Origin: Pseudomonadota bacterium
GTDB taxonomy: Bacteria > Pseudomonadota > Alphaproteobacteria > Caulobacterales > Caulobacteraceae
Assembly: GCA_023456105.1 (NCBI GenBank)
Contig: JAEYAO010000018.1
Span: forward strand, 1 to 27,181
Direction: 5' to 3'
Length of the DNA: 27,181 bases
Shown piece after piece: positions 16,253 to 23,264 of the stretch (its first letter is position 1; the number at the start of each line of letters is the position of its first letter). The translations under genes and the position numbers were made by a program. The notes under the pieces were generated by a model. It saw only the letters and a program-made list of their open reading frames with translations, had not been told where the DNA came from and made no database searches.

Positions 16253-16852
16253 TCAGCGCGGGTCGTAGGTGGTCAGATCGGCCTCGGCGCTCGCCTGATC
16301 GATCGCCTCCTGGACGGTGTCGGCGACCGTCCAGGCGTCCAGAAACGCGGCCGGAGTCAGGCCCTGCGCCACGCTGTGGCGGATCAGGTCGAAGAAGCCG
16401 TTCCAGAAGCCGCCGAGGTTCAGGAACACCACCGGCTTGTGGTGCAGGTCCAGCCGCTTCCACGACAGCAACTCGACCACCTCCTCCAGCGTGCCGACGC
16501 CCCCGGGCGCCACGATAAAGGCGTCCGACTGGTCGTACATCAGCTGCTTGCGTTCGTGCATGGAGGTGACGACCACCGTCTCCACCTCGTCGAACAGCCG
16601 CTCGCGGCTGCGCAGAAAGGCGGGCATGATCCCGAGAACGCGCCCGCCGGCCTCATGCGCCGCGCGCGCCGCAGCCCCCATCAGCCCCACGCCGCCCCCG
16701 CCATAGACCAGCCGCCAGCCCTGTTCGGCCGACGCCCGGCCCACCAACGCCGCCGCCTGGACAAAGGCGGGGTCGTTTCCGTCGGACGCGCCGCAGAACA
16801 GGCAGACGGAACGGCCCTCAAAAGGCGCGATGGTGACGGGGGGCAGGGTCAT
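16253..16852 (-). CDS. LOG-family protein (cytokinin riboside 5'-monophosphate phosphoribohydrolase type)
   Basis: This 199-residue protein belongs to the LOG (TIGR00730) family, which hydrolyses the N-glycosidic bond of (cytokinin) nucleoside monophosphates. It shows VCLFCGASDGNDPAF, a glycine-rich VYGGGGVGLMGAAA, MHERKQLMYDQSDAFIVAPGGVGTLEE with the signature PGGxGTxxE, and HKPVVFLN. In bacteria these enzymes may act on other nucleotides, and the older label lysine decarboxylase is incorrect. I chose ATG 16852 since GAGG precedes it by four bases; a TTG at 16894 would add 14 residues without a ribosome-binding site. Confidence 0.9.
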   Translation of the reverse strand: MTLPPVTIAPFEGRSVCLFCGASDGNDPAFVQAAALVGRASAEQGWRLVYGGGGVGLMGAAARAAHEAGGRVLGIMPAFLRSRERLFDEVETVVVTSMHERKQLMYDQSDAFIVAPGGVGTLEEVVELLSWKRLDLHHKPVVFLNLGGFWNGFFDLIRHSVAQGLTPAAFLDAWTVADTVQEAIDQASAEADLTTYDPR

Positions 16853-16973
16853 GGGGCCTCGAGGTCGGTGATGCGGCGCTAAATCGTTGGTCAAGTCGCA
16901 GGGCGCCAGCTAACCAGAAGCCGCGCCGTCGGCGCCTCGCCGGGCGCACAGCCATATATCGATGAAGGACAGG

Positions 16974-17714
16974 ATGAAACGGCGGATTGCTGTCTCCCTT
17001 GCGGTTCTCGCGGCGGCGCTTGCGGGGTGTTCCCCCGCCCCACAGGAGATCAAGGGCAAGGCGCAGGACGCACCCGCCGGCTGGTCTCAGCCGCCGCGCA
17101 TCCAATCGGTCGAGGCGACTTCGTCGGGCCTGTTGATCCGAGGACAGGCCGGAGCCGAAGCCCGGGTGGTTCTGCGCGACGCCGTCGGCAATGCCCAGGC
17201 GGTGTCGGCGGACGCCGGCGGGCGATTCGAACTGACGACGCCGACGCCTGCGGCCGCGGCGCTGTTCAGCCTGGCCGTGCAGACCGGGGAGGAGACGGCG
17301 GCGGCGCCCGAGCGCCTTCTGGTCCTGGACGGCGGTCGCGGCCCCATCGCCGTTCTGTTGGCGGGCGAGGCCAGCATCCGCCTGGATCGCTCCGGACCCC
17401 TGGGAGCCGTCGATACGGATGGCGCGGTCATGATCCTGTCGGGGCCGCTTTCGGACGGACGCGCACCCTCGCTGTCGCTTGACGGCGAGGCGCTGCCCGA
17501 TCCGGGCCGAGCAGGCCCCATCTGGCGGATCGACGCGCCGAGGGGGTCCGGGCCGCGCCGGATCACGGTCGGGAATCAGTCCTACGGCTATCCGGGCGAT
17601 GCGAACGCGACCGAACCGTTCAGGGTCGAGAGGGCCGGCGACGGCTGGCGCGTGGGCTGGAGCGCGCCGCATGGCGGTCGTCAGACGACCTGGCTTCCAG
17701 ATTCCCTGCGTTAA
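16974..17714 (+). CDS. Putative lipoprotein of unknown function
   Basis: The N-terminus is a lipoprotein signal: basic KRR, a hydrophobic Ala/Val/Leu core, and the lipobox LAGC with the lipid-bearing Cys at about residue 19. The mature part of about 227 residues contains a region (about 42-78) with alternating short beta-like segments, GLLIRGQAGAEARVVLRDAVGNA and then DAGGRFELTTP, resembling an Ig-like or carboxypeptidase-regulatory-like beta sandwich. The rest is Gly/Ala/Asp rich and not recognised. It probably sits on a periplasmic membrane face. ATG 16974 (246 residues) follows AGGACAGG; an ATG at 16962 is also in frame. The stop codon overlaps a CtrA-like box. Confidence 0.75.
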   Translation: MKRRIAVSLAVLAAALAGCSPAPQEIKGKAQDAPAGWSQPPRIQSVEATSSGLLIRGQAGAEARVVLRDAVGNAQAVSADAGGRFELTTPTPAAAALFSLAVQTGEETAAAPERLLVLDGGRGPIAVLLAGEASIRLDRSGPLGAVDTDGAVMILSGPLSDGRAPSLSLDGEALPDPGRAGPIWRIDAPRGSGPRRITVGNQSYGYPGDANATEPFRVERAGDGWRVGWSAPHGGRQTTWLPDSLR

Positions 17715-17726
17715 CCGTCCGCTAAC
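17711..17726 (+). promoter_or_regulatory. CtrA box
   Basis: TTAACCGTCCGCTAAC matches TTAA-N7-TTAAC at eight of nine defined positions. A GANTC methylation site (GATTC, 17700-17704) lies seven bases upstream, a combination seen at cell-cycle promoters in Caulobacterales. The site is followed by about 95 bases of non-coding DNA and a terminator. Confidence 0.55.
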
Positions 17727-17820
17727 CAAGCGTCTTCATGGATGGATCGTCTTCGGTTCGAGGACACCCACCATCACCGAACTGATCAAGGCCCGGCGTC
17801 CCGCGTCGGGCTCTTCTTTT
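17727..17820 (+). ncRNA. Possible small RNA or leader transcript
   Basis: Between the CtrA box and the terminator hairpin is a gene-free stretch that could be a transcript of about 80-90 nt. It contains a 15-codon frame starting at ATG 17738 and stopping at TGA 17783-17785, just before the hairpin. No known RNA family is recognised. The simpler reading is that this is only the 3' untranslated region of the lipoprotein gene. Confidence 0.25.
17791..17820 (+). terminator. Rho-independent terminator
   Basis: GCCCGGCG (17791-17798) pairs with CGTCGGGC (17804-17811), an 8-bp stem with one G-U pair and a five-base loop, followed by TCTTCTTTT. It would end transcripts from the lipoprotein gene or from the CtrA box region before trhO. 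Confidence 0.82.
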
Positions 17821-17877
17821 GCGCGGCGTCGCCTCCCGAAGTGGTGAAGGCCGCGAGCGCCCCCTATACCGCTCGGC

Positions 17878-18855
17878 ATGTCGTCTGAGCCGATCCCGCC
17901 ACGCGGCCCTATCCGCATCGCCGCCCTTTATCGCTTCGCCCGGGTTGAAGACTGCGAGGCCCTGCGCGCGCGCCTGTTTCAGGCGTGCGACGAGGGGGGT
18001 GTTCGAGGCACGCTGCTGGTCGCACGCGAGGGCCTGAACGGCACGATTGCGGGTGCGCCTGAAGCCGTCTTGAGCCTGATCGCGCTGATCCGCGCCTTGC
18101 CGGGCTTTGACGATCTTGAAGTGAAGTTCGCCTGGGCGGACGAGCCGCCGTTTCATCGGCTCAAGGTCAAGATCAAGCCCGAGATCGTCACCATGGGACA
18201 GCCGGACCTTGATCCCGCACAAAACGCGGGGACCTATGTCGCGCCCGAGGACTGGAACGCCCTGATCGCGGACCCGGACACCCTCGTGATCGACACGCGC
18301 AACGACTACGAAGGCGCGGTGGGCGCCTTCCGGGGCGCGGTGCAGCCGAACACGCGCGGCTTTCGCGACTTTCCCGACTGGTGGCGCAACGAGGGCAGGG
18401 CGCTGATGGATCGACGCGGTCCGGTCAAGGTCGCCATGTACTGCACCGGCGGCATCCGCTGCGAGAAGTCCACCGCCTTTCTGAAGGCGGAAGGCGTCAC
18501 CGACGTCCATCACCTGCATGGCGGCGTGCTGCGATACCTCGAGACGGTTCCGCAGGCGGACAGCCTGTGGGAAGGCGAATGCTTTGTTTTCGACGAGCGG
18601 GTCGCGGTCGGTCACAACCTGACTCCGGGAACCCACACGCTGTGCCGCGGCTGCCGCATGCCCGTCAGCGAGGCGGGGCGCGCATCGCCCAACTACTTGG
18701 AGGGCGTCTGCTGTGATCGTTGTCATGGAACCCGCGACGAGGATCGGCGCGCCGGCTATGCCGAGCGACAGCGGCAGATGGAGTTGGCGCGCAAGCGCGG
18801 CCGGCCCCACATCGGGTCGCCGCCGTCGGCCAAGACCAAGGTCCAGCCCAGCTAG
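17878..18855 (+). CDS. trhO: tRNA uridine(34) hydroxylase (rhodanese-like)
   Basis: TrhO (YceA) hydroxylates U34 of tRNAs that read split codon boxes, using oxygen, to form 5-hydroxyuridine. The N-terminal domain shows GTLLVAREGLNGTIAG, the central rhodanese domain VIDTRNDYEGAVGAFRGAVQPNTRGFRDFP, and the active-site loop YCTGGIRCEKS with the catalytic Cys near residue 189. The C-terminal region carries CRGCRMPVSE and CCDRCH, four cysteines placed like a zinc site. The length of 325 residues is usual. ATG 17878 agrees with the family start. It lies after an intrinsic terminator, so it has its own promoter. Confidence 0.95.
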   Translation: MSSEPIPPRGPIRIAALYRFARVEDCEALRARLFQACDEGGVRGTLLVAREGLNGTIAGAPEAVLSLIALIRALPGFDDLEVKFAWADEPPFHRLKVKIKPEIVTMGQPDLDPAQNAGTYVAPEDWNALIADPDTLVIDTRNDYEGAVGAFRGAVQPNTRGFRDFPDWWRNEGRALMDRRGPVKVAMYCTGGIRCEKSTAFLKAEGVTDVHHLHGGVLRYLETVPQADSLWEGECFVFDERVAVGHNLTPGTHTLCRGCRMPVSEAGRASPNYLEGVCCDRCHGTRDEDRRAGYAERQRQMELARKRGRPHIGSPPSAKTKVQPS

Positions 18856-18866
18856 ACCGCGCTGCG

Positions 18867-19922
18867 TCAGCCGGCGGGGCGCGTCGGCTGGATCACCTGG
18901 GCCGCGAACCGGTCCATTTCTTCTTCCTGTGGCGACATCTGCAGCAGGACGAGATCGAGGCCGACGGCTTCGAACGCCTCGATGCGCGCGCGCACCGTCT
19001 CCGGCGTCCCGACGAAGCCGGGGCGCAGGCCGCGGTTGGAGACGGAATACTCCCGGATCTTCAGCTCGCGCTCCAGTTCGGTACCGGCCAGCCATTGGTC
19101 GAAGTTGGCGAAGCCCGACGGCGGCTTGCCCTCAGCCAGCCCCGGAATGGTGGTGATCCGTTCCAACTCGCGCTCTGCCTCTGCCTGGCTGTCGCGCACG
19201 ATGGCGAAGCCGGCCATGCCGAACTTCATCGGCGGCAGGCCGAACGCCTCGCGCCGCGCCTTCATGTCGGTGATCTTGGGCGCGATGTGCTCGGGCTCGT
19301 CGCCATGCATGACATAGGCGTCGCAGTGGCGGGCGATCATGGTCTTGGCCGCCTCCGACTCTCCGCCGGCGTAGATCACCGGGCGCGGGCGAACCGGGGT
19401 GGACACGGGCTTCGGCTCCACGATGGCGTCCGCCAGCGTATAGTAGCGCCCCTGGAAGTCGGTGCGCGACCGGCTCCACAGGCTGTTCAGCACCTGCAGC
19501 CATTCGGTGGTGCGCGCGTAGCGGTCGTCGTGCTGGTCGAACTGCAGGCCATAGCTTTCGGCCTCCTTGCCCCACCAGGAGGAGACAACGTTCAGCGCCA
19601 GACGCCCGCCGCTGATGCGGTCGATGTTGGCGGCCTGTTTGGCGAACAGGGCCGGCTGGTGGAAGTTCGGCCGAACCGCCGTCATCAGCTCGATGCGCGA
19701 GGTGACCGCCACCAACGCCGCGGCCGACGACCAGGCGTCCAGCGCCGGCGCTTCGATCCCCTTGATGTCGTTGAGGTTCAGCTCGGCGATCAGCGTCAGG
19801 TCCCAGCCCGTCTCCTCCGAGCGCCGGACCAGCCGCGACAGGTTCTCCCAGCTCGCCTCCCGCTCGTCGGCGACATTGCGCAGCCAGCCGCCGAAAACGG
19901 GCGCCCAGTAACCGTACCTCAT
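18867..19922 (-). CDS. LLM-class flavin-dependent monooxygenase
   Basis: The 351-residue product is a bacterial luciferase-like (F)MN-dependent monooxygenase of the group that includes alkanesulfonate (SsuD), dimethylsulfone (SfnG) and pyrimidine (RutA) monooxygenases. Support comes from MRYGYWAPVFGGWLRN, VTSRIELMTAVRPNFHQPALFAKQAANIDRISGGRLALNVVSSWWGKE, the PVIYAGGESEAA segment and GFVGTPETVRARIEAFEAVGLDLVLLQMSP. The partner needs reduced flavin from a reductase that is not encoded nearby. Its ATG overlaps the stop of the ATP-grasp gene as ATGA, so it is the second gene of a coupled two-gene operon. Substrate unknown; neither sulfonate transport genes nor rut genes are in the window. Confidence 0.87.
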   Translation of the reverse strand: MRYGYWAPVFGGWLRNVADEREASWENLSRLVRRSEETGWDLTLIAELNLNDIKGIEAPALDAWSSAAALVAVTSRIELMTAVRPNFHQPALFAKQAANIDRISGGRLALNVVSSWWGKEAESYGLQFDQHDDRYARTTEWLQVLNSLWSRSRTDFQGRYYTLADAIVEPKPVSTPVRPRPVIYAGGESEAAKTMIARHCDAYVMHGDEPEHIAPKITDMKARREAFGLPPMKFGMAGFAIVRDSQAEAERELERITTIPGLAEGKPPSGFANFDQWLAGTELERELKIREYSVSNRGLRPGFVGTPETVRARIEAFEAVGLDLVLLQMSPQEEEMDRFAAQVIQPTRPAG

Positions 19923-20854
19923 GCCGCCGCCTTTCTCTCGGAAACCAGTTGCAGCAGCCAATCGACCACATCGTCGTGCGGGTCGAAGCCCAGCACCTCC
20001 ATCGGCTTGGCCACGAAGTTGGACAGGGCGTTGATGTCGAAGAAGCGGCGGGTTCCATCGCGGTCGTCGATCAGACACTCGACCGAGCCGATCTCCATCT
20101 TCGCCTCTCGTGCGATCGCCAGGACGGCGCGCGCCAGATCGACGTCCGGCTCGATCCGCGTCATGGTCAAGGCCGCCGCGCCGGGCCGCACAAGACAGGC
20201 GTCCGCCGGGCACAGGTCGAAGGTGTCGCCGGGGCTCTCCACCTCCATGGCGTAGAGGATGCGGCCGTTCATGACCTCGACACGCGTGATCCTGTCGCCG
20301 CGCCGGGGGGTGTATTCCTGGATCAGGGACACGCCGTTGACGCCGACCGGCGTTGAGCCGGCGCGCGCAGCCTCGGCCAACTCTTCCGAGGTGTCGTAGC
20401 GGACGATGCCCGCGCCGGAACCGCCGATATCGGCCTTGACCAGCACGGGATAGCGCAGGCCTTCCGCCGCCCGGACGAGATCGGCGCGGCGGTGCACCAC
20501 GCGCGTCGCGGGAATGGCCAGGCCCAGGCTGCTGATCAGCGACAACTGCCGGGCCTTCGAGGTGTCGACCGGCAGGGCGGAGGCGTTGACGACGCGTCCG
20601 CCCTGAGCCTCCCAGTGCGCGAACAGGCTCTGGGCGTAGAAGATCGGATGTTCCGGCTCACGCAGAAAGGACGACATGGCTACGCGGCTTAGCGTCACCG
20701 GCGCCGGCGGCGGGGATCCGGCGGGGTCGAAGCTGTGGCCGGCGAGCGGCGTCCGAGCAAAGTCGACGCCGCGCCGCGCCAGGGCGGCGAACAGCGGCTC
20801 GAACCACTGCGGGTGTTCATAGACGACGGCGAGATCGGGCGAGGCGGCGGTCAT
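19919..20854 (-). CDS. RimK-like ATP-grasp ligase
   Basis: The 311-residue protein has an ATP-grasp fold, used to join a carboxylate (activated as acylphosphate) to an amine. It shows a short N-terminal domain (about 1-95), the hinge DTSKARQLSLISSLGLAIPATRVV, the ATP-binding VLVKADIGGSGAGIVRY, the SLIQEYTP segment and the metal-binding end IGSVECLIDD then FFDINALSNF. This resembles RimK and glutathione synthetase-like ligases. The ATG at 20854 lacks a clear ribosome-binding site and is 11 bases from a perfect palindrome. It leads a coupled operon with an LLM monooxygenase, which suggests successive steps on one substrate (ligation and oxidation). Substrate unknown. Confidence 0.85.
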   Translation of the reverse strand: MTAASPDLAVVYEHPQWFEPLFAALARRGVDFARTPLAGHSFDPAGSPPPAPVTLSRVAMSSFLREPEHPIFYAQSLFAHWEAQGGRVVNASALPVDTSKARQLSLISSLGLAIPATRVVHRRADLVRAAEGLRYPVLVKADIGGSGAGIVRYDTSEELAEAARAGSTPVGVNGVSLIQEYTPRRGDRITRVEVMNGRILYAMEVESPGDTFDLCPADACLVRPGAAALTMTRIEPDVDLARAVLAIAREAKMEIGSVECLIDDRDGTRRFFDINALSNFVAKPMEVLGFDPHDDVVDWLLQLVSERKAAA

Positions 20855-20864
20855 GCACGCTAGA

Positions 20865-20888
20865 TGCGTTCCATTGTGATGGAACGCA
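20865..20888. promoter_or_regulatory. Perfect palindromic operator
   Basis: TGCGTTCCAT (20865-20874) and ATGGAACGCA (20879-20888) form a perfect 10-bp inverted repeat around TGTG. It lies just upstream of the ATP-grasp gene and about 110 bases before the divergent small membrane protein, the position expected for a dimeric repressor site. No regulator gene is adjacent. Confidence 0.7.
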
Positions 20889-20999
20889 ACATCGACGCCG
20901 TCGATTCTTTCGGGCCGTTCCGGATCGTCCGTGCGAACGACGCCGATCCCGAATCGTCACGCGTCCGCAACGAACCGCCTCGGGTCGCATTTCAACAGC

Positions 21000-21137
21000 A
21001 TGGCGCCAACCGACCCCAACTCAGGCGATCCCAAGGATAGAGCCAGCAAGGGCTCCGCCCGCATCATGATCGGCCTGTTCGCCATCATCATCGTGATGAT
21101 GATCGTCATCGCCGTCGTTGCGGGCGTGATCCGCTAG
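21000..21137 (+). CDS. Small single-span membrane protein (45 residues)
   Basis: The first 20 residues are hydrophilic (MAPTDPNSGDPKDRASKGSA), followed by one strongly hydrophobic segment of about 21 residues (IMIGLFAIIIVMMIVIAVVAGVI) and a final Arg. Charge distribution suggests a cytoplasmic N-terminus. There is no clear ribosome-binding site, but the sharp polar/hydrophobic division is unlikely by chance. It is divergent from the ATP-grasp/LLM operon. No function recognised. Confidence 0.55.
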   Translation: MAPTDPNSGDPKDRASKGSARIMIGLFAIIIVMMIVIAVVAGVIR

Positions 21138-21374
21138 GAGACGGACAAAGCTTCAGCCGATGCGGCGCTTGAAGCCGCCCCGGACGTGTGCGGTCCATCG
21201 CCGGCACAGGTGAAGCGAGACGGCGTCTATCCACTTGCTCATGATCGGCAAGCGCGAAGCTGAGGCCAAGGTTCCAGTATCCGAAAAGGATTCACAGCCC
21301 CCTTGCGCCGCGGACGCGCAAGCCTTCCGCAAGGTGATCTATACAGACAGGCGTGGGGTGATACGCCTTTGGCT
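21138..21374. other. Gene-free spacer with hairpin and a doubtful short frame
   Basis: This stretch lies between the small membrane protein and the acyl-CoA dehydrogenase. It holds an imperfect hairpin at 21162-21178 (GCGGC and GCCGC around GCTTGAA) that may end the upstream transcript. From 21241 there is a 45-codon frame whose TGA overlaps the dehydrogenase ATG as ATGA. That frame has no ribosome-binding site and its protein is not recognised. A TATACA at 21337-21342 could be a -10 element but has no matching -35. Confidence 0.4.
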
Positions 21375-23180
21375 ATGAGTGGCTCCGACGCATCCCTGAT
21401 CCTGTCTCGGCGTGACCTGCATTTCCTGCTCTATGAATGGCTGGACGTGGAGCGGTTGACGACGCGCGATCGCTTCGCCGACCACGACCGCGCCGCCTTC
21501 GACGGCGTGCTGGACACCTGTGCGCGCATCGCGGCTGAACATTTCGCGCCAGTCAACCGCAAGGCTGATCTGAACGAGCCGATCTTTGACGGCGAGCGCG
21601 TCCGGTTGATCCCGGAGGTCGCCCAGGCGATGGCCGCGTTTCGCGATGCGGGACTGTTCTCGGCCTCGCAGGACTACGAGCTCGGCGGCCTGCAACTGCC
21701 GAACGTGGTGGAGCGCGCGGCGTTCGCCTGGTTCCAGGCGGCCAACATCGCGTTTTCCGCCTACCCTTTTCTGACGATCGGCGCGGCCAACCTGTTGCGG
21801 GCTCACGGCTCGCCTCAACAGATCGAAGCCTATGTGCGGCCGATGCTGGAGGGCCGCTTCTTCGGCACCATGTGCCTGTCCGAGCCCCAGGCCGGATCGT
21901 CGCTGGGAGACATCCGCACGCGCGCCGCGCCCCAGGCCGACGGCTCCTATCGGCTGTTCGGCTCCAAGATGTGGATTTCGGCGGGCGATCACGAGTTGTC
22001 CGAAACGATCGTCCATATGGTGCTGGCGCGGATCGACGGCGCGCCGGCGGGGGTGAAGGGCATCTCCCTGTTCGTCGCACCCAAGCACCTGCTGGACCAC
22101 GGGGGCGCGCCCGCCGAGCGCAACGACGTCGTGCTCGCGGGCCTGAACCACAAGATGGGCTATCGCGGCGCGACCAACACCCTGCTGAACTTCGGCGAGG
22201 GCAGGCATCGCCCCGAAGGCGAGGCGGGCGCCAAGGCCTGGCTGGTGGGCGAGGCCCACCAGGGCCTGACCGCCATGTTCCACATGATGAACGAGGCCCG
22301 GATCGGCGTCGGTGCGGGCGCGGCGGCTCTGGGCTACACCGGCTATCTGCATGCGCTCGACTATGCTCGCTCCCGGCCACAGGGCCGCAGGCTCGGAGCC
22401 AAGGACGCGGCCAGCCCGCCCGTGCCGATCATCGAGCACGCCGACGTGCGACGCATGCTGCTGGCGCAGAAGGCCTATGCAGGAGGCGCGCTGGCGCTGA
22501 ACCTTTACTGCGCCCGCCTGACCGACGAGCAGCAGACGGCCGAGAACGAGGCCGACCGAACGCGCGCCACGCGCCTGCTGGACATGCTGACCCCCATCGC
22601 CAAGAGCTGGCCGTCGCAATGGTGCCTGGAGGCCAACAGCCTGGCGATCCAGGTGCTCGGCGGATACGGCTATACGCGCGACTATCCGGTGGAGCAGTTC
22701 TATCGCGACAACCGCCTGAACCCGATCCACGAAGGCACGCACGGCGTACAGGGCATGGACCTGCTTGGCCGCAAGGCGATCATGGATGGAGGAGCGGGGC
22801 TGAGGCTGCTGGCTGAAACGATCCTCGCCACCACGGACCGCGCGCGCGTGACGCCTGATCTGTCCGGCTACGCGGACGCACTGGCGGCCACCGTCGCCCG
22901 CATCGGCCAGGTCACGGCAAGCGTCTGGCGCGACGGCGACGCCGAACGCGCCTTGGCCAACGCTTCGCTCTATCTGGAAGCGGTCGGCCATGCCGTGATC
23001 GCCTGGATCTGGCTGGAACAGGCGCTGGCGGCCCAGGGCGAGACCGGCGACTTCTACGACGGCAAGCGCCAGGCCGCCCGTTACTTCTTCCGCTGGGAAC
23101 TGCCCAAGACCGGCCCCATGCTTGATCTGCTCGATGCAAGGGACGACACGCCGCTTATGATGCAGGACGCCTGGTTCTGA
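21375..23180 (+). CDS. Acyl-CoA dehydrogenase (about 600-residue type)
   Basis: An FAD-dependent enzyme oxidising acyl-CoA to enoyl-CoA. The 601-residue length fits the subgroup with an extra C-terminal domain, such as DmdC or long FadE-like enzymes. Seen in order: an N-terminal helical domain from residue 1 to about 160, the flavin-contacting MCLSEPQAGSSLGDI, the beta domain with GSKMWISAGDHE, MGYRGATNTLLNFGEG, NEARIGVGAGAAALGYTGYLHALDYARSRPQGR, VLGGYGYTRDYPVEQFYRDNRLNPIHEGTHGVQ with the likely catalytic Glu near residue 453, and an acetyl-CoA dehydrogenase-like C-terminal region ending at the stop. The ATG at 21375 has no visible ribosome-binding site; the frame is open upstream to a TTG at 21303. 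Substrate range cannot be set from sequence. Confidence 0.93.
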   Translation: MSGSDASLILSRRDLHFLLYEWLDVERLTTRDRFADHDRAAFDGVLDTCARIAAEHFAPVNRKADLNEPIFDGERVRLIPEVAQAMAAFRDAGLFSASQDYELGGLQLPNVVERAAFAWFQAANIAFSAYPFLTIGAANLLRAHGSPQQIEAYVRPMLEGRFFGTMCLSEPQAGSSLGDIRTRAAPQADGSYRLFGSKMWISAGDHELSETIVHMVLARIDGAPAGVKGISLFVAPKHLLDHGGAPAERNDVVLAGLNHKMGYRGATNTLLNFGEGRHRPEGEAGAKAWLVGEAHQGLTAMFHMMNEARIGVGAGAAALGYTGYLHALDYARSRPQGRRLGAKDAASPPVPIIEHADVRRMLLAQKAYAGGALALNLYCARLTDEQQTAENEADRTRATRLLDMLTPIAKSWPSQWCLEANSLAIQVLGGYGYTRDYPVEQFYRDNRLNPIHEGTHGVQGMDLLGRKAIMDGGAGLRLLAETILATTDRARVTPDLSGYADALAATVARIGQVTASVWRDGDAERALANASLYLEAVGHAVIAWIWLEQALAAQGETGDFYDGKRQAARYFFRWELPKTGPMLDLLDARDDTPLMMQDAWF

Positions 23181-23225
23181 CAGGGCTCGGCCGGTCCTGG
23201 ACCTTGTGGGGGGCGGCGATCATGC

Positions 23226-23242
23226 GGCTTTCGGAAAAAGCC
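23226..23242. terminator. Small hairpin between convergent genes
   Basis: GGCTTT (23226-23231) and AAAGCC (23237-23242) form a perfect 6-bp stem with a five-base loop between the stops of the acyl-CoA dehydrogenase and cobS. No long T-run follows on either strand, so termination is possible but not strong. Confidence 0.4.
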
Positions 23243-23264
23243 TGATCCTCGCCTTCGCAGGCGG

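Noticed and set aside
17750..17780. GGTTCGA resembling a tRNA T-loop
   Set aside because: No acceptor, D or anticodon stems can be formed around it.
20879..21040. Plus-strand frame of 53 codons beginning inside the palindrome
   Set aside because: No ribosome-binding site, starts in a likely operator, overlaps the more plausible membrane peptide and has no recognisable features.
21339..22991. 550-codon minus-strand frame opposite the acyl-CoA dehydrogenase
   Set aside because: Antisense shadow; the plus-strand product is a clear family member.
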